64,000 nucleotides of DNA from Triplophysa rosa (lineage: Eukaryota; Chordata; Actinopteri; Cypriniformes; Nemacheilidae): positions 2,523,880 through 2,587,879 of the forward strand of contig NC_079890.1 of assembly GCF_024868665.1 (NCBI RefSeq), given 5' to 3'. The notes under the pieces were generated by a model. That model worked only from the letters and a program-made list of their open reading frames with translations. It had not been told where the DNA came from and did not search any database. A program made the translations under genes and the position numbers. Shown one piece after another: positions 46,208-57,719 of this stretch (positions within the stretch are counted from its first letter, which is position 1; every line of letters begins with the position of its first letter).

Positions 46208-48108
46208 AAATCTACTCATGCCAGTATGAAATTGGCAAGCAGCTGGGTGAAGGAGGTTTTGGATCCATCTATGAAGGGATGTGAGAGGGTTTGCTTGAAG
46301 GTTTGGTATTTTTACTTTTCTCATTTTATCTACTGTATTGATCTTCTGGAGTGGCAGGACTGGCCAGACCAATACATCACGGTCCTGGAACGTCCTTCTC
46401 CCTGCAAGAATTCGGGAGAATTTGTTAACAGCAAAGAGGGAGAAATCAGTGAGGATTTCCCCTCAAGTTATCATGTGGCAGGCAAACAAAGCTGCCTACA
46501 TGTGCTGCAGACGGGGTGTTTTCCATAGAAACATCAAACTGGAAAACTCCTGATTAAGCCAGAAACACTACAGCTTAAACTAATTGACTTTGGGGTCGGC
46601 GATCTACACAACATATATGGGTATGTTTTATCACCTAATGCTTCAGACATGTCCTTTATGAACAGCACTTACATAACACTAAGATAAGATGCAATTTTAG
46701 TGGCTAAAAATACTTTGAAAGAGCAAAGTTATGAATGAGAAATCTTTTTTCAGGCACATTAAAGTGCTTCTGCCCAGAGTACTTCGAAACAGGTGAGTAG
46801 TACGGACAACCGGCGACGGTGTTCTCGTTGGGTGTATGGTTGTTCACAATGGCGTGCAGACAAGGACAAGTACACGATCAGAGACGAATCTGAGTTTAAC
46901 CCTTTAACGGGCACACTAAGAAATTCATTTGCAAAAATAATTCCGGTGTTTCTGGCACCACGTTGAGCAACTTTTTCAGGTTTTTATGTCAGTTGACCCA
47001 TTCACTAAGCGGATACACAAGCTGGTTGACTTGCCCAGTCAGGGTAATTCTTGGAATGAACTCATTTGTGTTTTTTTATATGTAAAAACATAACAGAGAC
47101 TAGATGTCTGTTAACAACATCCATGAATTTATTAAAAACATTTTCAACAATTTTTAAACATTTTTATAAACGTTTTATTATAACGTCCTATAAATACATT
47201 GTAAAAAGTGCAACAGTCTAAGTAATATAATAGGAATTCAATAAAATTTAAAGTAAATAAATACAACAAAAAAACAATGATAGTAAAAACAATAAACATA
47301 ATAAATAATTCTTAAGTTATATTACCTAAACGGTAAATCTAGTGACAATCTAAAATAAAATAGGTACAAATATGTCCGTCCATTCTCAATTACAGACTCA
47401 TAAACATATTCTTTTTATCGGAGTATTGAACAGAAAGCTCAATGTTTATAGCAAACTACACATCTAGACAGCTGGAGCTATATCTACTTGATGTTATTCC
47501 AAAAAAAGCTTGGATACAATGGTTATTATGAACAGTTAGCTAAGGTAGCGTCCAATTCATTTTACCCATGGGCAACTCAACCGAGCGGTCACAAACATTT
47601 TCTGAGGTTACATAGATATTTATTTTATCACATTGTTTCAGCTATTCAACAAAATATATTGTTAGAAGGTCTAGAACATGAAATAAGATAAAACAATATT
47701 TCCTCAACTTTTAGCGTCACTTGCAGCCAGTGTTTGAAGAGACACCAAAATACTTACTTTTTTCAGCTTCTCAGCATCAAATATATCCTTGCCGCACTGC
47801 CACCCAGTGGATAGAATTGGCATTATATACTTTATTTAATGAGGGTTTTTATTGACAAACAGCTAAAAATTGAGTTTGGCGAGTTTTAATTACAGCAATT
47901 TGATCCCGAAAAAAGGTAAACCGCATGGTTACAATGCACGTTAAAGGGTTAATATGACATTGATATAAGTTGACAGTTTTAGGTTAGAAAATCTTCAGGT
48001 TTTATTTATGCCTTTAGAAATATCCAGAAGATCGAATTCATCTGGATAAGATACTTAAGCACTGGTGGTTTCAGGTACCGAGACTGAGATCAGCTGAAAT
48101 TTATTTTT
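46208..48108 (+). pseudogene. PIM-like kinase pseudogene (copy 2)
   Basis: The remnants follow the exon order of the intact gene. The exon 3 homologue is 46,208-46,300 (YEIGKQLGEGGFGSIYEGM, then a TGA caused by a 2-base loss). The exon 4 homologue is missing. A 5'-truncated exon 5 homologue is at about 46,339-46,620 (EWQDWPDQYITVLERPSPC, frameshifted, with HRNIKL in the catalytic loop). The exon 6 homologue is 46,754-46,895 (GTLKCFCPEYFETG, then a TGA). The exon 7 homologue is at about 48,015-48,108 (PEDRIHLDKILKHWWFQ). A piggyBac-like element (46,900-47,948) interrupts it after exon 6. Several independent breaks make it certainly non-functional as a kinase. Whether it is still transcribed is unknown. 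Confidence 0.9.
46900..47948. mobile_element. piggyBac-like non-autonomous element in the kinase pseudogene
   Basis: TTAA lies at 46,896-46,899 and 47,949-47,952. The termini CCCTTTAACGGGCAC and GTGCACGTTAAAGGG are inverted repeats starting CCCTTTAA, as expected of piggyBac-type ends. The 1,049-bp interior is AT-rich. The one open frame (47,488-47,691, 67 aa, no recognised domain) may be a transposase scrap or chance. It sits at the end of the pseudogene's exon 6 homologue. Confidence 0.8.
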
Positions 48109-48127
48109 AAAGGCTGGTGCTAAAGGT

Positions 48128-48835
48128 CAGGGGCATAATTTCCACTGGGGACAGGGGGCACATGTCCCCCTCACTTTTCAAAATCCTGTTGGTGTCCCCC
48201 TCACTTTCAACATTTTTTGTATTGATTTTTTAACCACACGCCGTCATCGCCACGGAGAAGTAGACCGAGCAGGACACAGAGAGTCTGCCTGCCTGTGTCG
48301 ATGCGTGCGTCACGTGCACACACTAAAAAAGATTACAGAAAGATTGTTTTCAATCACATGGTTTTGATTTGAATTTAATTGAAATTTGTTTTTACGTGGT
48401 CGTTGTTTCGGTAGGCTATGTTAAGCGGTTTCCTTATAATGGACTTCTATGGGGAAGAAACGCAATGTGTGATTTATTACTTTTTTCGTTTGATAAGGAC
48501 TAGTTCTTTTAACAGCAGTTAGTGTTTATGACAAGGCTTGAAACCTCGTTAAGCATTTTAGAAAGTCGTCCGGCTCGTCCCCTTCCGACTGCAGATTCAG
48601 GTTTACAATCCAAGTTTTCCTCCGTTTCTCAGTCAATACTCGCATTTTCCCTTCATGAACATCAACTTTTGCTACACAATAAAAACACCTTTTGGTTTCA
48701 TGGTTTAATCATTTTAAACAATCAAAAACAACGCAAAACATAGGTATTTTTAATTTGTGATAGGATTCAAATCAAAAACATTTTCCGCCATTTTGTGTCC
48801 CCCCCACTTCTCAAACCAAAGTTACACCCTTGCTG
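48128..48835. mobile_element. Non-autonomous DNA element (CAGGGGCATAATTTC) in the pseudogene 3' region
   Basis: It begins CAGGGGCATAATTTCCACTG and ends AGTTACACCCTTGCTG, imperfect inverted termini. GTCCCCCTCACTTTTCAAAA subterminally is mirrored by TGTCCCCCCCACTTCTCAAA in the same sense. The flanks GGTGCTA and ATGTTAATACTCC correspond to continuous sequence in the 3' UTR of the intact kinase gene (GGTGCTGATGTTTATACTCC), so the insertion postdates the kinase duplication. Confidence 0.65.
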
Positions 48836-48884
48836 AATGTTAATACTCCCGGCCTCCAACAAAAAGTTTTAGGACACATAGAAA

Positions 48885-50977
48885 ACATAGTAGTGTTGTC
48901 AAATATATCGATATTTCGATACGTTTCAATACTGACAAATCTGAAAGGGTTCCAATACGCATGTCCCACAGCATCGATACCATATCTATGATCGATACCA
49001 ACTGCGCATTCTCGATCTCTCTCTTTTCTCCGACACTGACCACGTTTACATGGACGTCAGTAATCAAATTATTTAACTTATTCTGAGTAAGCTAATATTA
49101 CGATTAAGGTGTTTACATGAGTTGCTTTAAGAATATACCTTTCATGTCCCCGTTTTACATGTTACACTACACAGTAGTGTTGTCACGATACTGGAATTTC
49201 TAACTTCGATTCAATACCCAAAATATCGATATTCGATAACATTTTCGATACCACGGGGAAAAAACTGCCATAACAATAAGGCCCTAAATTTTTTACTTTT
49301 ATTTAAAATATTTACATTATTTAATAATTGTTAATCTAATGTAAATTTTACTAATACATTTACTATTTAAAATCAAAGTTGAATTTGTCAGTATTAATGG
49401 ACCAGAACTTAGGCTACATAAATAACTGAGAGATTAATAAAGAGATTAAAGAGTTAAATAAATACTTGAACAAATGTATTGCTCATTAATGTTAAAAGTC
49501 TACATTTATATGATTAAAAAAATTATTTGGCTTTTATTCACATATAATCATTGATCAGCATACATATAGACAGAAACGCAAACTTTAAAAGCAAGAACTG
49601 TTGCCGAGACTCACACTAGCCATCTTTCTAACATTAACAACGTTTAACCAGGGCGAATGAAACGTAACGTAAACGAGCGTTCACCAAGCGCCAGATGTGT
49701 TACTGAGACTCTGCACTGGCCATCTTTTGTAACATTAACACTTTTTAACTGCCGCAAACGAGTCAAGTCTGCGAGAGGAGGCGGGGCTCTGTGGTCACTG
49801 CGTTCACGTGCAGTGTGTCAAATCGCTGTCGGAAAAAAGAGAGAGAGAGCAGGAACGCGCAGCTGGTATCGATGCTGTGGGACATGCGTATTGGAACCGT
49901 TTCAGATTTTTCAGTATCGATACGTATCGAAATATCGATATTTTTGACAACACTACTACATAGTTCGATTAATGGCGTACGTCATTACGTCCCTAAGCGA
50001 CGCCGTTCGAAGTTCCCTCCATAATTTCATGTATCAACAAACAGTTCGTCTTCGACATGGTACCACATACAGTACAGTTTTTGGTGTTTCATTTATTTTC
50101 TTGAACTGTTGGCATCTTTCTTGTTTCCCGTTAGGACCAAAAATGTGCTTTCTTGCTTGATGCCATGTTGTTTGCCATAAAATGAAACGGCTGTCCACTG
50201 CCGTGCGTGTGTGTAACCTGTCGCAAAGTCTCGCCAAAGTTCCTACGCACCGGTAATAGTGCGATTAAGCTGTGTACATGTCTATACCGCACTTCCATAA
50301 TGCGACTAAAATAGGAGTACTCCACCCGTCTTAATGATCAATGATTTCATCCACTCGTCTCATTCGCTCCGGTTAAGTTGATGTTTGAAATGATGCCGGT
50401 GCGGGTAAAGTCTCCGCAACAGTTCTCGCGTGTGATACACGTTTGCACTTCCGTGTTTACCATAACGCTCTATGTGTGTGCGCTGATGAATGATTTCATC
50501 CACTCGTCTCATTCGCTCCGGTTAAACGTTGTTAATTTAGAAAGATGGCCAGTGTGAGTCTCTGCAACAGTTCTTGCGTTTAAAGTTTGCGTTTCTGTCT
50601 ATATGTGCGCTAATCAATGATTATATGTGAATAAAAGCCAATAAAAAATTGTTAGTCATATAAATGTATTAACTAACATGAACATACCAAGAATGAGGAA
50701 CACATTTGTTCAAGTATTTATTCATCTTTTTTAATGTTAGCTAAAAAATACAACAATTTATAAGTTCTGGTCCATTAATATTGCCAAATACAACTTTGTT
50801 TTTAAGTAGTAAATGTATTAGTAAAATTAACATCAGATTAACAATTAATAAATAATGTAAAAATATAACTAGTCTTGTTCAAATTAACTTAAAAAAGGCC
50901 GTTTTTTCCCCTTGGTATCGAAAAGGGTATCGAATATTGATATTTTTTAGGTATTGAATCGAAGTTAGAAATTCCAG
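48885..50977. mobile_element. Interleaved inverted-repeat block (ATCGATA/TATCGAAT-rich elements)
   Basis: Two pairs of inverted arms are interleaved. Arm a (48,885-49,045, TAGTGTTGTCAAATATATCG) pairs with a' (about 49,805-49,968). Arm b (49,172 to about 49,650, AGTGTTGTCACGATACTGGA) pairs with b' (about 50,514-50,977, ending GAAGTTAGAAATTCCAG). Short direct repeats (CATCCACTCGTCTCATTCGC at about 50,350 and 50,500) lie between. Both arms start with related TAGTGTTGTCA words, so this is probably two copies of one family, one inserted in the other. The open frames inside (49,657-50,024) are repeat-derived. Confidence 0.7.
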
Positions 50978-52470
50978 CAGCACTTATTTAATTCTGTACC
51001 TGACCCTACCCGCTTGACAAAAATGCTGCATCCCGAACTGCACTCGCATTACATCTACTGTACATGATGTAGACAAAACCCTTTTTTTTGCATGCAACAA
51101 GCAACAAAATGTTAGGATTTCCTGGTTAATGCATTTTTAAACATGTAGTAACTCCATATCGAAGAGAACCAAAGTGAATCCACTAGAATATTGAAAGCTG
51201 TTAGTAGCTATTCTATATTTAATAGGTGATTTATGAAATGTGTTTTGATTTATGCAACAAAAAAGCCCATTATTGTTCATGTGATATTAACAATAGTTTC
51301 CCTTATCATTCTTCTGTAAAATTATACCAAAGGCTAAGCTGCCATCAAAGCTAAATAAAGCTTAATGCAGAAAAGGTGCCAGGAGCATGCTGACGTTTAT
51401 TTCAATTGTAATAAGAGTATCAAGTCCTCACTATAGCAGTCCATCAGTTGCATGCGATTGGCTACAATGCTTAAGTCGAAAAGTCTATGCTACTGGATCC
51501 GCGTTCCACCCACGCATATTATTTCCCAACCGCACCCGAATCAGAACCGCAAATGAAAGATGAATAATTTTTCCACCTGTTACATCAAATATTAGCGCTT
51601 CACCCGACAGGTACACGCGGACGGGCAGGACTCTGCACTCAAATCAATATCAAAAAGTGTCCCAATCAACCTGAATTCACCCTACATGTGTAATGGTGGC
51701 ACACTGGCTCCTCTCAACGTTGAATCGAATTGGTTTTCGCTGTCTCAGAATCTTCGAGATTCTACGTTGCTTAAGATGTTTGGCTAAATAGTCTTGAAAT
51801 ATTAATTGTGTCAACTCACTAATGTATTATTTCGCTACAGAAGACATTAACACCCTGGAATCATGTGGATAACTTTTATGACGATATGCGCTTTTTAGGG
51901 GTTCAAACAAGGGCACAATTCAATGCCATTACAAAGCTATTTGGAGGAGACAGAATATTTTTTTTAATAAAAATCAGTGGCTTATGTGAATGTAAACAGA
52001 TGCGTTCCAGTATATTGGATCAGTGCATTAAAGTGACAGTAGCCCAAAAATCTGCTGCTGCCTTTGTCATTAATGTTAATAAAACATCATAAGACAAAAA
52101 AGAAACTTACTCATTGCTTTACACTCATTATTTAACAAAGATAGATTTTATCAACAAAAATATTTTTTTTGAGTTTTACTGTATGTTTCAAATCTGCAAA
52201 CACCAAATGGGTATGAAATATCTTCATATGAGCTTGGTCAAACATCATTTGTTTAGCTGCCACTGCATTAGGTTTCGTGTGGTACTTGAAAAACTTGCAC
52301 AGACTAAACTTTTTCGCCAGCAAGTTATGCAAGTAGTATTATCTAAGTCTAAAAAATTGCTCGGTCGCTTGACATTTGCAACAAAATCAGACCAGACAGT
52401 TTTAATAATATAAAATTATAAGTCACAATTATAAACTTTCCATTTTAAGAATAAATTTACAGATAGCCAG
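50978..52470. other. Repeat debris, no gene seen
   Basis: Fragments recognised are CCTGACCCTACCCGCTTGAC (about 51,000) with ACCCGACAGGTACACGCGGA (about 51,602), which may be two ends of one element, and a TTAA-foldback fragment at 51,840-51,900. Open frames at 51,865-52,092 and 52,114-52,413 carry no recognised domain. Confidence 0.5.
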
Positions 52471-53395
52471 TTAAAGGAAAAGTTCATCTCAAAATCAAAA
52501 TTGTGTTATTTTTTACTCACCCACATGACGTTCAACATGTTTTAAGACCTCCCGGCGTCTTCGGAACACAAATAAAGATACAGTGAGGGAAATAATTATT
52601 TGATCCCCTGATTTCGTAAATTTGCCTGCTTGAAATGAAGAAATGAAGGGTCTATAATTTTTATGGTAGGTTTATTTTAACCGAATATCAACGAAAAGAT
52701 CAGGGGAAAAAATGTATATAAGGTTGTAAATTTGCATTTCAGTAAAGATGATCATGAGAAAGGTTACAGATCAGCCCAGAACTACACGGAAGAAGCTTGT
52801 TAATCATTTCAAATGCATAAATGTAAATGTAAAGACAGTTGGGACCACAGTTAGCAAGCAAACCATTGGTAACAGGCTATGCCTAAATAGATTAAAATCC
52901 TGAAGCACCTGCAAGGTCCTCCTGCCCAAGAAGACCCGCCTGGCTCGTCTGAAGTTTGACAATGAACATCAAAATGATTCAGAAAAGGCTTTGGAGAAAA
53001 TGCTGTGAGACCAAAATTGACTCCTGTGTTTGGAGGGAGAGAAATGTTGACTATGACCCCAACATATTCACCAGAGGAGAATATATCGATTAAAGTCGTT
53101 ATTTTGGTTTGTTTTGCTCACATAAAGTATTGTCGTCGCTTCAAAAAAATTCAATTGAGCCACTATGAGCGGATGGACCAATTTAACGATGTCTTCAGTA
53201 CTTTTCTGGACCTTGACAACAACTATAACCATGATGTCTATGAGGAGGCCTGGAAATCTCTCGGATGTCACCTAAAATATCTATTTGTGTTCCGAAGACG
53301 CCCGGAGGTCTTAAAACATGTTGAACGTCACGTGGGCGAGTAAAAAATAACACCATTTTGATTTTGAGACATACTTTTCCTTTAACACAGTTATG
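52471..53395. mobile_element. TTAA foldback element split by a Tc1 insertion
   Basis: The left arm is TTAAAGGAAAAGTTCATCTC ... GACGTTCAACATGTTTTAAG ... GGCGTCTTCGGAACACAAAT. The right arm (about 53,275-53,395) is its inverse and ends CATACTTTTCCTTTAA. TTAA lies at both ends. The hairpin centre contains a truncated Tc1 element. The frame at 53,005-53,343 is composed of both elements and is not a gene. Confidence 0.8.
52581..53068 (+). pseudogene. Tc1/mariner transposon relic
   Basis: CAGTGAGGGAAATAATTATT followed by TGATCCCCTG directly after a TA dinucleotide (52,579-52,580) is a Tc1-type terminal repeat known from fish. Further in, fragments read as transposase: KVTDQPRTTRKKLVNHF, VGTTVSKQTIGN, and near the end a diverged YFGG-like FGGREM with DP-like text. 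It has frameshifts and stops and no right terminal repeat, so it is a dead, 3'-truncated copy. Confidence 0.8.
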
Positions 53396-53654
53396 TTGTG
53401 AGAACGTATCTGGACCGGACCATATTCGTTCCAGCAACGTAACTTTGTGATTCTTATATTTGTCGTGACGACGTAACATTGGACGTTGTTGAAACGTGGT
53501 GATTACCTTCTAAGACGTACATGGACCAGACCATATTCGTCGCAACGATGTACCAAATAATGTTTTTGGGACGTGAAGAGTACTTCCCAACGACCAAACG
53601 GGCACGTTGTTAACATCGTTTATCTAATTTTATTTAAACATTGTCCCTCACAAT

Positions 53655-56641
53655 TAGGGGTCGACCGATTATCGCCCAGGCCGATTATCAACGTTGATAT
53701 TAAGCATTTTTATGATCATCGGTCATTTTCAAAGCCGATTTGCCGATAAATTAATTTATTTGTGAAACGCGCTATTTGGCTCTAATGCAGCCTCCTCTGT
53801 TGTAACATACCACTCTCTGGTCTAGAGCAATGCCCGCCCACCGCCCATCTGATTTGCTGAAAGTCACGAGTCCGGCCAATCAAGCGGAAGGCTGAAGACA
53901 CTGAAAGGATTGCACTCTCGCACTGAAAGCATTTGCTAGCTCGAGCTGCTTCAGTGATCGCGCATCACTTGACGGAATAGGCATTTGCACATTATTTTAA
54001 GTCATGCCAATTCACAAATACAAACCATTTTAAAGCATCAAGTACCCGTGTGCTCTCAAAAGATGATCTTCAGTCAGTGCACTCAGGCAATGCACCCGCA
54101 CAGATGTAACGGTGTGAACATTTCAGATCATGATTATAGTGAACAACATTATCACGGTTATCAATATTATCACGGTTTTATTAACATGCTCTGGAGATGT
54201 CAAAAAAGGACTGATGTAAACCAAATTGACCAGTTTACCTGTAAATGTACTTTTGTTTGATTTACATCAAATAAATAACATTAATATTAGTCATGGCACG
54301 TTGGGGGCACGAGGTAACAGTTTCCTAGTTCAGATTAAACAACATTAAGGGAGTAAATCAGATTTTCATATAAACACAACACAATTCAGCAAATCATCTT
54401 TGTGTGTTCTGTGTTGTGAGAAATAGGTTTACTATAGGACCCAGGAGAAAGCGGCATGACATCTGCGCTCATAGCAGAATAAACAAGCTGAACAGAGTTT
54501 CAAACTCATCATATCACATCTTTTAATGAAAAATTAAGAAATGTTGGGTCTGTATAAAGAGTTATGAAGTAAACGTGTGTCAGTATGTCTAAATTTCCAC
54601 AAATGTGCACATTTTTGGATTAAAGTCCTAATTAGTGAAGCACTGTCATCACAAACTCACAGGAGCAGACGTGAATAAATAGGAATGTCTCGCGTTATTT
54701 TGTTCCGATTGTCAATACTACTGATTTACTCTCCTGACATAAATGAACAAAAGCCAGGTTTCATGTTGCGTCCGCTATACTCTTGATAACTTTGTTTGAT
54801 GATGGACAGGGTGTTTCAAGCCATAACACTGGTACGGTTTAACAGTAATTAAAATATGACGCGGTAATACTAGCCGTTGGATGTTATTATCATGGTAAAC
54901 CATTAAACTGGTAATCGTTACATCCCTACACGGGACACAGCCGCCACTCAAACTGCTCGCAACAAGTGTCAGATTGAGTTATTTTCGCAACTTATTACGC
55001 ATAAATGTTCAGACACACACGTTATAATGCCCGTCTTGGCGAGTATACACGTAAGCACAGTCGGTTGTCTTCAGTGAGTTAATGTGAACAGCATCTGTAA
55101 TAAGTGTTATTCCTTTATGTCTTAACGCGCCGCCACATCTTTTTTTTATTACTACAGAGAAAGTCTTAAAGGGGTGATGCAACGGTGTGTCATGCATTCT
55201 GACTTCTTTACAATGTTAAACGTGCTGTCTTCTCATGCTGAACATGGTCAACTTGTCAAAAAACGAGTTGGGCGTATTACGTAGTATTTCTGTGCTCGAT
55301 ACACTCCCCCAGCGATCGTACAGGTTTCGGAAAGTTTTTTTCGAACATATAATACTGTTTCGTAACAATTTTTCTTAGTCTCTTATTGGACAATTCTCCC
55401 GGAAAAGCACACGGCACGCCCACGTGGCAGCAAAGAGAGCAGGAGAAGGAGCATGCGCAGACGTCACTTTCACTTGTGTGCAGGAGAGAGAGAGAGAGAG
55501 AGAGAGAGCATACGTTTGCGAAGTTCAGGTGTTTGTTTGTTCACTGCATTTGGGTGATGAATGTTATATAAACGGTGGATATAACGCTGGATTTGGAGAT
55601 GGTTTGAAACTGATTTATGGAGCCGTCCCAGCGCTAAAAGATGCCGGACATGAACCGCATGAGGTGAGTGAAACTGATGTCTGTGTTTTGTTGGCAATGG
55701 GTGCGCACGTGCTTTAGTTCAACCTACCCCTCCCCCCGCACGCACCGTATGCTTTCGGAAATAATCATACAGCTGTATCTATCTTTTATAAATGAGATCA
55801 TACTAAATACTCTTTGAAGATACGAAGTATGCAACACTACTCTATAGTTACTCAAGATTAATATGAGATTGGCAGAAACCGCGTGTGTTAGGGCCGCTTT
55901 AAATACTCCAGTAATTTTGGTCATACAAATAAGACTAATACATGATTCTACTTTTATTTGTGTGTACTCATTATCTACAAAATGTTTTGCTTTTGTAAAA
56001 GAATGAAAATGCTTTCAGCCGTCTCTCTCCACGTGCATCTTTCTGAAAGGCATCATTAAAACTCTGCGAATACTCATCATAGAAACGTAAAGCATATGTC
56101 TAAAGAAAGCTTGAAGTGTCTACTTTTAAATGATTCAATTAATATTAATATTCTCTGATTTTGTACTATGTATGAAAGTAAAGACAGGTACAGTTTCTCC
56201 CGCATCAGATCATTATGTGATCACATCCCTGGGAAAAGTGCTCTATTTCACATGATCTGCGCAAGCCCCAAACAATGGCACAACAAAACGGCAAGATTCG
56301 TCAAATGTGTTGATTTTACTGTGCGTTTGGCCGATGTCACGCTGCACATGTGCGTCGGATTTTCAGACAGTCCTAAACAAAGAGGAAAGGTTTACATTCC
56401 GTTTAAAAAATCACCACTCCGAGAATAATCGCTTTCATTGTAAAGAGCGACTGCATCAAGTGATGCGCATTCTTTCTGACGAGTATTGTTTTACCATGGT
56501 GTTACTATAGTAAACATGTAGTAATCATAGTTTTTGGGCAAAGTTTTTGTCAGAGCTCTTGTTATTCTTAATTTTGAACATATTTTTACACCAGACATAC
56601 TTGTATATCAGTTCAAAATATCGGTTATCGATGGACCCCTA
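53655..56641. mobile_element. hAT-type element with perfect 8-bp target duplication (3.0 kb)
   Basis: The left end TAGGGGTCGACCGATTATCG and right end TATCGATGGACCCCTA are inverted termini. CTCACAAT flanks both sides exactly (53,647-53,654 and 56,642-56,649), the 8-bp duplication typical of hAT elements. Subterminal GCCGATTATC/CCGATTTGCCGATAA motifs continue the inverted pattern. The interior holds another nested repeat (54,101-54,926), a (GA)n tract at 55,484-55,508 and only short open frames (for example 55,424-55,717, 97 aa, unrecognised). No DDE transposase was identified, so it is probably non-autonomous. Confidence 0.85.
54101..54926. mobile_element. Element nested in the hAT-type element (GATGTAACG ends)
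   Basis: GATGTAACGGTG at the left is mirrored by CGTTACATC at the right, and ATTATCACGGTT words near the left by AACCATGATAATA-like words near the right (ATCATGGTAAACC). No clear target duplication was found. The open frame at 53,985-54,260 spans its edge and is not a gene. Confidence 0.5.
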
Positions 56642-57504
56642 CTCACAATATGGAGGATTACATTAATTTGTGATTTATATATAAAACACAGTATATCGAT
56701 TGATAAAATAGGAAATCACTAAAATATATGTTTACTCTCAGGTCATTAAGGTGTAATTAAAGACAGAACATAAATAAACTGTCAGACAGTGGCGTTTAAC
56801 GTTTAAATGTTAAACGCTCTTTGCAGAACAGAGAACGTGCATGCTGGAGAAGAGCACGCACATATCATACGCGCACACTACATAAAATATATATATATAC
56901 TGTATATCAATTGTTGTTTCATTTCAGCTGTGAAAAGTTGGATTTATATACGATTCCTCTTGACATTAGAACAGATTTTACTCTGATTTACTTGATTTTA
57001 GTGCTACTTTTAGTCCTTTAGTCAATGTCTTTAGTCCTTATCATATCAAACAACTATCCTGGCCTGAAATGAAATCTGAGCAGAAGCTGTGCTAAATATT
57101 CTCCATCTGCTTTTCTGTCTTCACCTCGGAATTCCCATCCTGAGGTAACTAGAGATTACGCCAACTCCAGTTCAGATCCAGCTTCGCATGAAGACTTCAG
57201 ATGGTTTATGAAGAGATACCAATCCCTGTGAGGACCTCTGAGTCAATGAGTTCTGAATCATCATACAAAAAATTACAGTTTTTAGTAATCTTTATGATCA
57301 CGTTATAGTTGCTTTAAAATGCACACTTACTTGATAATTGTAAATACTATAACTCAAATGCACTTTCTGATATCATCTCATCCCCGTCTGGGAACAGAGA
57401 CATGTAGTTTGCTTCCTAATCCCAACATACAACAAATAGTTTGAAAATATTGGATGCATGGTAAGTTTTGCATGTTGATGTCAACTACATTTATCTTTTA
57501 ATAG

Positions 57505-57599
57505 ATCTCCACTCCTGTCAGTACAAAACTGCCAGCATGGTGGGTAAAGGAGGTTTTGGATCTGTCTTTGAAGGAAGCAATGAGAGAAATAGCTCGAAG
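57505..57599 (+). pseudogene. PIM-like kinase pseudogene (copy 3), glycine-loop exon only
   Basis: This 95-nt exon has the same length, phase and splice sites as exon 3 of the intact gene (acceptor TTTTAATAG, donor GTTTGA). It reads (E/D)LHSCQYKTASMVGKGGFG then SVFEGSNERNSSK and stays open. The preceding intron end (TTTTGCATGTTGATGTCAAC) and following intron (GACAGACTGACCAAACATAC) also match the intact gene. The VAVK, hinge, catalytic and C-lobe exons are absent within the next several kb, so it is an orphan fragment. Confidence 0.85.
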
Positions 57600-57719
57600 G
57601 TTTGATTTTTAGCTAATAAAACTGACAGACTGACCAAACATACCCTGTATCGTTTTAAATGTCGTTCTTAGAATGATATGACTGTAATTCTCCATCTCTG
57701 TGGTTTCAGGTACCAAGGT

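Noticed and set aside
53005..53343. 112-aa frame with FGGREM
   Set aside because: It joins a Tc1 remnant to a foldback arm. It is not a gene.
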